Assembly: GCA_003439945.1 (NCBI GenBank)
Contig: QVRM01002267.1
Location: forward strand, 62,001-126,000
Source: Dermanyssus gallinae
Taxonomy: Eukaryota; Arthropoda; Arachnida; Mesostigmata; Dermanyssidae
Direction: 5' to 3'
Length of the DNA: 64,000 bases
Below, one piece after another: positions 57,989 through 64,000 of this stretch (position 1 is its first letter; each line of letters starts with the position of its first letter). The notes below the pieces were generated by a model that did not search any database, was not told the origin of the DNA, and saw only the letters and a list, made by a program, of their open reading frames with translations. Position numbers and translations under genes: made by a program.

Positions 57989-58378
57989 TCGGTCACAACT
58001 GCTGCTCGACATCATGAAGCCTCTAATGTAGCCTAGGCTATCGCTCGGTAACTGTTTCTTAGGGACAGCGACTCATTCAGCTCAGTCATCGGGCACCATT
58101 GCATTGGAGCAGCGGTCTTTTGTATTTCCACGTTTGTCTGTGCATTTACGTGCCTTGGTGTTGATGCTGGCTAGACGCTGGTTTAGTGTGGTCGCATGTG
58201 TCCCGTGCCGAACTGACTGCCTTTCTTGCTGGCGTCTAATTTGCGTCAGCATTGCAACAGATAGAATTCCTAAATCCGAAAGTTTGTTTAAATGCCTGGC
58301 AGCGAGAGCGCGTACACGTTCATGAAGCTAAAGCAGTTGCGGGTGGCTGAATACAATATACTCGTACGATGTTAGTGT

Positions 58379-58933
58379 ATGGCGTGTACTCTTGATTCGA
58401 CAGCTGAAACGATGAACAGCCGTGTTCAGTGTGGATTTCAGTGTGGTGGTGGTTGCAAGTGTGTTATTTGGCTTGGGTTTCTCTTCTTAGCACTCTACTC
58501 GTCGGTTTCCGGTAAGCGCTTTCATTCATATATCATGTATGAGACACCCATAGTTCAGTCGTCCATCTCCAGATCAGATATAGCGTGTGACTAGAAAGAA
58601 GTTTTGTCTTCATTGATATCAGTATGTATGCACGTTTGCGATTGCAAGGCAAGGAGACTGCGCTGCAGATCAGCATTCAGGGTCTCGGCCGAGTGAAATC
58701 CGGTCGCTCGCTGTTGCTCAGCTGTGTCCTCGTTGAGGGCAAAGATGTGTCGTTCTCCTGGTTTAAGGATGGCCGGCTGTTGAAACACGGTGGCCGAATA
58801 ACGATACAGACGTCCGACGACAGTTCAGTGCTGAAAATACAAAATACGTCAAATACGGACACCGGCAATTATGCGTGTCTTGCCAATAATAGGGTTTCAG
58901 AAGAACGCATCACCAGAGACGTTTCTGTTGAGG
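58379..58933 (+). CDS. Dscam: Short Dscam variable cassette 22 (leader + Ig1 exon)
   Basis: Leader exon 58379-58511 (44 codons + 1 base) starts MACTLDSTAETMNSRVQCGF. Its hydrophobic core is CVIWLGFLFLALYSSVS, with donor GTAAGC. The Met at 58412 is an alternative start closer to the core. The intron is only 137 bp and its acceptor (CGATTGCAAG) is the most uncertain in the array. Ig exon 58649-58933 encodes ISIQGLGRVKSGRSLLLSCV, VSFSWFKDGRLL, DTGNYACLANN and VSEERITRDVSVEG. YACLANN and RITRDV link it to cassettes 23 and 24. Confidence 0.84.
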
Positions 58934-59008
58934 GTACGTGTGTGCTATATGCACATCTATATTATGAATAATGTTTGTATGATTTATGAATAAGGCATAT
59001 GCCTTTAT

Positions 59009-59011
<3 letters not shown>

Positions 59012-59050
<39 letters not shown>
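59012..59050. repeat. (TA)n array
   Basis: About 39 bp of pure TA after cassette 22. Confidence 0.85.
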
Positions 59051-59052
<2 letters not shown>

Positions 59053-59557
59053 ACAAGAGAACACAAATTTGATATTTTTATTAGTTTATTTTAAGTAATC
59101 ATAATTAATAGGTTGTGTGTTATGACTGTATTATCTGTGTGCACAGATATAAGTTGTTGTTTTATCCACACGGTGTCTGCTTAAAGGCTGTCAAGAAGTA
59201 CACTGCTACACAGAAATTCACACGAACCCATAACCTTTAGGATTTGAATGATTATAATAACAATTGGTATAGGAACTATAGCCACCTGCTCTTCAGTGGT
59301 ATACGTGTATTCTTTTTTCCACGGTGTATAAAAGTCTGCTCTGGAATTCGCCTGACCTAAGTTGGGAACCGTGAAGCTTAGCTTAAGAATAGCAAGTTCA
59401 GAGTTGGAATTCAGGGCAGGTTCGGATAGTTCAGGAAGGTTGCTCGTAGGTCTTGGTAAGTTGAAGTGAAAAAGCCCAATAGAATAAAATTACTTTTTCA
59501 CTACGCCACTATTTTCTGAACTGTTTTCTAGATCGACTTTTCATAATACAATTACGG

Positions 59558-59559
<2 letters not shown>

Positions 59560-59588
<29 letters not shown>

Positions 59589-59648
59589 GTGACAAACCCA
59601 TAAGCGCATCTGATTCAAACGATATTCAACTATAAATGGTAATTAAAA

Positions 59649-59726
<78 letters not shown>

Positions 59727-59846
59727 CGTTATTTACCATTCATTGTTCAATACATTTTGAGTTAAATACTACAAATATATATAAATATGTCATACCCATG
59801 AACGCATCTGATTCAAAAGATATTCAACTATAAATGGTAATTAAAA

Positions 59847-59884
<38 letters not shown>

Positions 59885-59930
59885 CGTTACTTACAATGTA
59901 TTGTTCAATAAATTTTTAGTCAAATATGCT
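59560..59930. repeat. Tandem duplication of a ~210-bp TA-containing segment
   Basis: The segment with CGCATCTGATTCAAACGATA, TTCAACTATAAATGGTAATT and a TA array occurs at about 59585-59760 and again at about 59790-59920, with a few differences and different TA lengths (about 59652-59722 and 59851-59881). Confidence 0.7.
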
Positions 59931-60106
59931 TACTATTTACTATATCACACAGCGTGCTGCTTGGTGACTTTGTATAATATGATATATAATATAGGCATGC
60001 ATATAATGAATGTACAAAGAGGAAGTACCATTGCAATCCTAGGCGCGCTGACTACTTGAAACAAGCAAAGCTTATCAACTTTGTCTTGACGCTGCTAGAG
60101 AGAAGA

Positions 60107-60227
60107 AGCTGCTAAAGAGGGTAATGTGATTTTGTTAACGATGTCGCGTCGGAATTGATCCATATCCTTCACTTCGTCGACAAAGTATAAATGTACATAT
60201 GTTACTACATGCACGCAAATGAATTGC

Positions 60228-60269
<42 letters not shown>

Positions 60270-60436
60270 TGAATCGTACCAACGATCGGTTGTTGTATTT
60301 TCTGTCTGAACCGCACAGATGTTTTACCGCAAGTAAACACGTGCGTCTGCCTAGGTATTTAGTGGGAATAGCAGATTTGAGTATTATATATGGTGGCTCC
60401 GGCATGCATTGTTCTACAGCCTAGCAATTCTCGTGG
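60107..60436. repeat. Upstream part of the cassette 23/24 duplication (copy 1)
   Basis: From GAGGGTAATGTGATTTTGTT through a TA array (about 60231-60267) to GTGAATCGTACCAACGATCG and on to the promoter, this matches 62763-63172 closely. It marks the left end of the recent duplication. Confidence 0.75.
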
Positions 60437-60495
60437 TTAAATTTGGCGGGTTACTCTCGAGACCGATGCACGATCGTACTGGGAGCAAGATTTTC
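60437..60495 (+). promoter_or_regulatory. Cassette 23 promoter element
   Basis: GGTTAAATTTGGCGGGTTAC followed by TCTCGAGACC, then TGGGAGCAAGATTTTC. It is about 250 bp before the ATG and almost identical to the cassette 24 copy. Confidence 0.64.
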
Positions 60496-60689
60496 ACCTA
60501 CAGCGTTTGCGCGATTAGAGGAAGCAGTGAACGGTATACGGGCTAATCATACGCGTCCCGGTAACCACAGCGCGCTGTAGGGTAGCTCCAACGTCGTGCT
60601 TGAGTGAGGCTTGTATTTCTGGTGTTCTCCGTGTTTGCTATTGTGAGCTCTATGAACGAGTGTTCGTCGTTGTGCTGGAATTGCTCGCA

Positions 60690-61372
60690 ATGCGGATATC
60701 CGGGGGTGGTTCAGCTGGTCAGTCTCGACCCCTGAAAGTAGGCATCAAACAAGGACAACTTCTACCACTGCTGGTACTGCTGTTGGTTGCCTACGAAGAC
60801 CTTTCGTCGCACCTTGGCGTTTTTGGTAAGCTTTTCGGCTTTAATGTAGACGCTGAGGCAGCAATTGTCGCCCGTCCATTTATCATGTTAAATGTGAAGA
60901 GTGTCTTCATATATACATGTGCGTGGGATCATCGAGCTAATTGTGGACGAGTGTTTGGAAAATTGGGGCATCGTATAGGACGGGATGTGCTGCAACATCA
61001 TCATGTATTGATGAGTCGTCAAAACATGGCTCTAAACAAGAATCCTCCGTTTGCGTTATTGCCTGATTTCGCGTGTCGCTTCTCTAGCTGGAGATGCAGC
61101 GATTCAGTTGAATATTCACGGACCGGATCGGGTGAAATCTGGTCGATCTCTTCTCCTCACGTGCACCCTGCTGGAGGGACACGATGTCTCATTTTCATGG
61201 TTTAAGGACGGCAGACTCCTGAGGACAGAGGATCATGTTAACATCTTACCTTCGGAGGAGAGCTCTGTTCTGAGACTTAGCCGGGTGTCCAGCCAGGATT
61301 CGGGAAACTATGCTTGTCTTGCAAACAACGGCATTGCAGAGGAGAGGATTGCCAAAGATGTTGTTGTGGAAG
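60690..61372 (+). CDS. Dscam: Short Dscam variable cassette 23 (leader + Ig1 exon)
   Basis: Leader exon 60690-60825 (45 codons + 1 base) starts MRISGGGSAGQSRPLKVGIK and has core LLPLLVLLLVAY, with donor GTAAGC. The frame is open far upstream, but only this Met is followed by the conserved leader shared with cassette 24. The 262-bp intron ends CGCTTCTCTAG. Ig exon 61088-61372 (95 codons) encodes IQLNIHGPDRVKSGRSLLLT, Cys, VSFSWFKDGRLL, DSGNYACLANN and AEERIAKDVVVEG. Confidence 0.88.
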
Positions 61373-61749
61373 GTAGATCCTATAGCGTTGACACAGATGT
61401 GCTTAACTGGAAATATTACTACAGAATGCAGAGCACTAATGGAAATATTTAGTAACACGTTGCTTGTAATTATTAAATGTCTTTAAGTATCTATTCAGAA
61501 CGTACTCATATATAGCTTGTATTTAAGCGATATGTTTTTCGCACTAGCAAAACAATGCCCAATCTAATAGACACATTGATTGAAGCCGTTAAGTGCCGGG
61601 TAACTTCGGTGCATCATCATTTAGATAGCAGGTACATTTTCATACCATTTATAAACTGCTTCTTTTGGTAAACCTTCCTACGTTTTGTATGTATTAGGTA
61701 TATACTGATATAGCGGTCATACCAACGGCGCCACTTATCCTTACGTGTG

Positions 61750-61790
<41 letters not shown>

Positions 61791-62881
61791 TTTATGTATG
61801 TGTATATAAATAATTATATCTATATATATAAAAATAACAACTTTGACAATTTTTCAATTGAAGTGCTCCTTTATTGCTTTTAAAGCGTAGACAATTATAT
61901 GCATGGTTATTTACAAAAATCTTGTATTCACATTATACAATGCACAATATAAAAGGCTATTTGTATGTAAAACACTGTTGTACACCTATATATATACACA
62001 TATATAATGTTTTTTTCTTCTCCGATTTTTTAGATTAAATACTAGTCTGCACTGGAATAGAGTCTATACACGTGTGAAAGCGATATCTGTATGCCGCCAT
62101 AGCACCTTTTGACGACTTTAAATTAATTCTCTACCTATGAGTGTGGTTGAGGCTGAAACCCACCTTCACATATGAGTACCGGAGCTGATTTCGGTTCTAG
62201 ACTAGTTCACTGAATTTTCCAACGTACTTTGCACGTAGTGTTTTTGTGAATTCTGAAGCGCGATGAAACGATCGCTGCGCATCAACTTGCCCAGACAAAA
62301 ACCTAATTTTTAGGGCACTTACCACGTACACACCACTATATATATATATTTATATATATATTCCAGGAAAATTTACACAAACCACTACTTAAAATATCCT
62401 ACTAAGTGTAACGAATTTTGTTTAGAAAAAAATCGCCTCTGTACCTCTACTTGAAATAGGAAACTTTAGCATGAAAGCCTTGAAGAAAGCAACTCATTGG
62501 CCACAGTCAATACTTGTGTCGTCGCAAACTGATTCGCCTCTTTCTAAAGCTCGGCCACGGATCGTAGTTACACTCAATAATTGGCTCTTGGACTCAATTG
62601 CGTAAACGCTCGATCAATTTATTTAATTAAATAATTTTGTCAAATATATTACTTAACATATTTTACGAAAAGCTTACTTTGCTAAGTTTGTTACTTTGAG
62701 TATAAGGCATATCATTTACGTATATATAAATATATATGTATATATTTATATAACTGCTAGAGAGGGTAACGTGATTTTGTTAACGGTGTCGCGTCGGAAT
62801 CGATCCATATCCTTCACTTTGTCGACAAAGTATAAAGGTACATCTGTTACTATAAGCGTGCAAATGAATTACTTATAATGA

Positions 62882-62969
<88 letters not shown>

Positions 62970-63172
62970 CTATGCACCTATATATGTGAATCGTACCAAC
63001 AATCGGTTGTTCTTTTTCTGTCTGAACCGCTCACATGTTTTACCACATGCAGCCTACGTACGTTTGCGTAGGTATCTAGTGGCAATAGCAGAATTAAGTA
63101 TTTGGTGGCTCCGGTTTAAAGTACCGGTATTGCTAATGGTTTGCATTGTTCTACAGCCTAGCAATTCTCGTG
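61373..63172. repeat. Spacer 23-24 with duplicated upstream block (copy 2)
   Basis: AT-rich, with (TA)n at about 61750-61786, 62881-62917 and 62924-62965. From about 62763 it becomes the second copy of the block at 60107-60436. No gene. Confidence 0.65.
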
Positions 63173-63230
63173 GTTAAATTTGGCGGGTTACTCTCGAGAC
63201 CGCTGCGCGACCGTACTGGGAGCAAGATTT
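63173..63230 (+). promoter_or_regulatory. Cassette 24 promoter element
   Basis: GGTTAAATTTGGCGGGTTAC followed by TCTCGAGACC, then TGGGAGCAAGATTTTC. It is about 255 bp before the ATG. Confidence 0.64.
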
Positions 63231-63429
63231 TCTCCTGTAGTGTTTGCGCGGTTAGAGGAAGCAGTGAACGGTATACGGGCTAATCATACGCGTCCCTGTA
63301 ACCACAACGCGCTGTAGGGCAGCTCCAACGTGGTGCTTGAGTGAGGCTTGAATTTCGGGTGTTCTCCGTGTTTGTTATTGTGAGCTCTGTGAGCTGAGTG
63401 TGTTTGTCGTTGCCCTGGAATTGCTCGCA

Positions 63430-64000
63430 ATGCGGATATCCGGGGGTGGTTTAACCGGTCAGTCCCGACCCCCGAAAGTAGGCATTAAACAAGGACAACT
63501 TCTACCACTGCTGGTACTGCTCCTGGCTGACTACGGAAGCTTTCCGTCGCATCTTGGCGTTTCTGGTAAGCTTGTCGGCTTTAATATAGACGCTGAGGCA
63601 GCAATTGTCGCCCGTCCATTTATCATGTCAAATGTGAAGAGTGTCTTCATATATACATTTGCGTGGGATCATCGAGCTAATTGTGGACGAGTGTTTGGAA
63701 AATTCGCACACAGGTTGCTTTAGGGGCATCGTATAGGGTGGGGTGTGTTGAAGCATCATCATGTAATGACGACTCGTCACAACAAGGCTCTAAACAAGAA
63801 TCCTCCGCTTGCGTTATTGCCTGATTTCGCATGTCGACCCTCTAGCTGGGGATGCAGCGATACAGTTGAATATTCACGGACCGAATCGGGTGAAATCTGG
63901 TCGATCTCTTCTCCTCACGTGCACATTGCTGGAGGGACACGATGTCTCATTTTCATGGTTTAAGGACGGCAGACTCCTGAGGACAGAGGATCGTGTTAAC
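63430..64000 (+). CDS. Dscam: Short Dscam variable cassette 24 (leader + partial Ig1 exon)
   Basis: Leader exon 63430-63565 starts MRISGGGLTGQSRPPKVGIK, with core LLPLLVLLLADY and donor GTAAGC. The 280-bp intron ends GTCGACCCTCTAG. It gains about 20 bp over cassette 23 near 63705-63725. The Ig exon begins at 63846 and encodes IQLNIHGPNRVKSGRSLLLT, Cys and VSFSWFKDGRLL, then runs off the window in the D-strand region. It is a very recent duplicate of cassette 23. Confidence 0.87.

Noticed and set aside
60600..61205. 201-codon frame through leader, intron and part of the Ig exon of cassette 23
   Set aside because: It reads through a good GTAAGC donor and enters the Ig exon out of the Ig frame. 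The two-exon model keeps the Ig domain.

Overview
The window is a tandem array of alternative 5' cassettes on the + strand. Each cassette has a short signal-peptide exon, an intron of 137-449 bp and one exon coding for a single immunoglobulin domain. I count 24 recognisable cassettes (the last cut by the window edge) plus one degraded relic. Every intact leader exon ends in phase 1 at a GT donor. Every Ig exon enters and leaves in phase 1 and ends near a conserved (V/I)(E/Q/H/N/D)G just before a GT donor. No exon for further Ig domains, fibronectin III, transmembrane or cytoplasmic parts is present, so the shared constant exons should lie downstream, beyond base 64000. This matches the protocadherin-like layout of chelicerate short Dscam genes, in the form with one variable Ig domain per cassette (sDscam-alpha type). 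The organism is therefore most likely a chelicerate arthropod. A parasitiform mite or tick is a guess from compact introns and abundant CpG, not something the window proves.

Each cassette is preceded, 152-449 bp before its ATG, by a copy of one roughly 60-bp bipartite sequence element. The first box is close to TTTGGCGCCATAGTCTCG and the second, about 25-35 bp on, is close to GGTAGCGAGGCTA. The boxes contain inverted half-sites (AGTCTCG / CGAGACT). I read this as a cassette-specific promoter element; it is the most interesting regulatory signal here.

Layout. 1-16.4 kb: cassettes 1-6 with tRNA-derived SINEs, a LINE relic and long (TA)n tracts. 16.4-22 kb: a cassette-free island with mariner/Tc1 relics and an intronless 540-codon gene of unknown family in the sense orientation. 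22-37.7 kb: cassettes 7-12 separated by LINE, mariner and Tc1 fragments and TA arrays. 38.8-49.7 kb: a two-cassette unit repeated three times (13+14, 15+16, 17+18), in which three of six Ig exons carry single-base insertions and one leader is also broken. 51.3-56.2 kb: cassettes 19-21. 57.4-57.8 kb: a relic cassette. 57.9-64 kb: cassettes 22-24, of which 23 and 24 are a very recent duplicate.

Functional reading: promoter choice at one cassette would give a transcript whose leader and first Ig exon join to the common exons, giving each cell surface molecule a different N-terminal Ig domain for recognition. That part rests on known sDscam and clustered protocadherin biology; the sequence itself shows only the array, the exon phases and the repeated upstream element.
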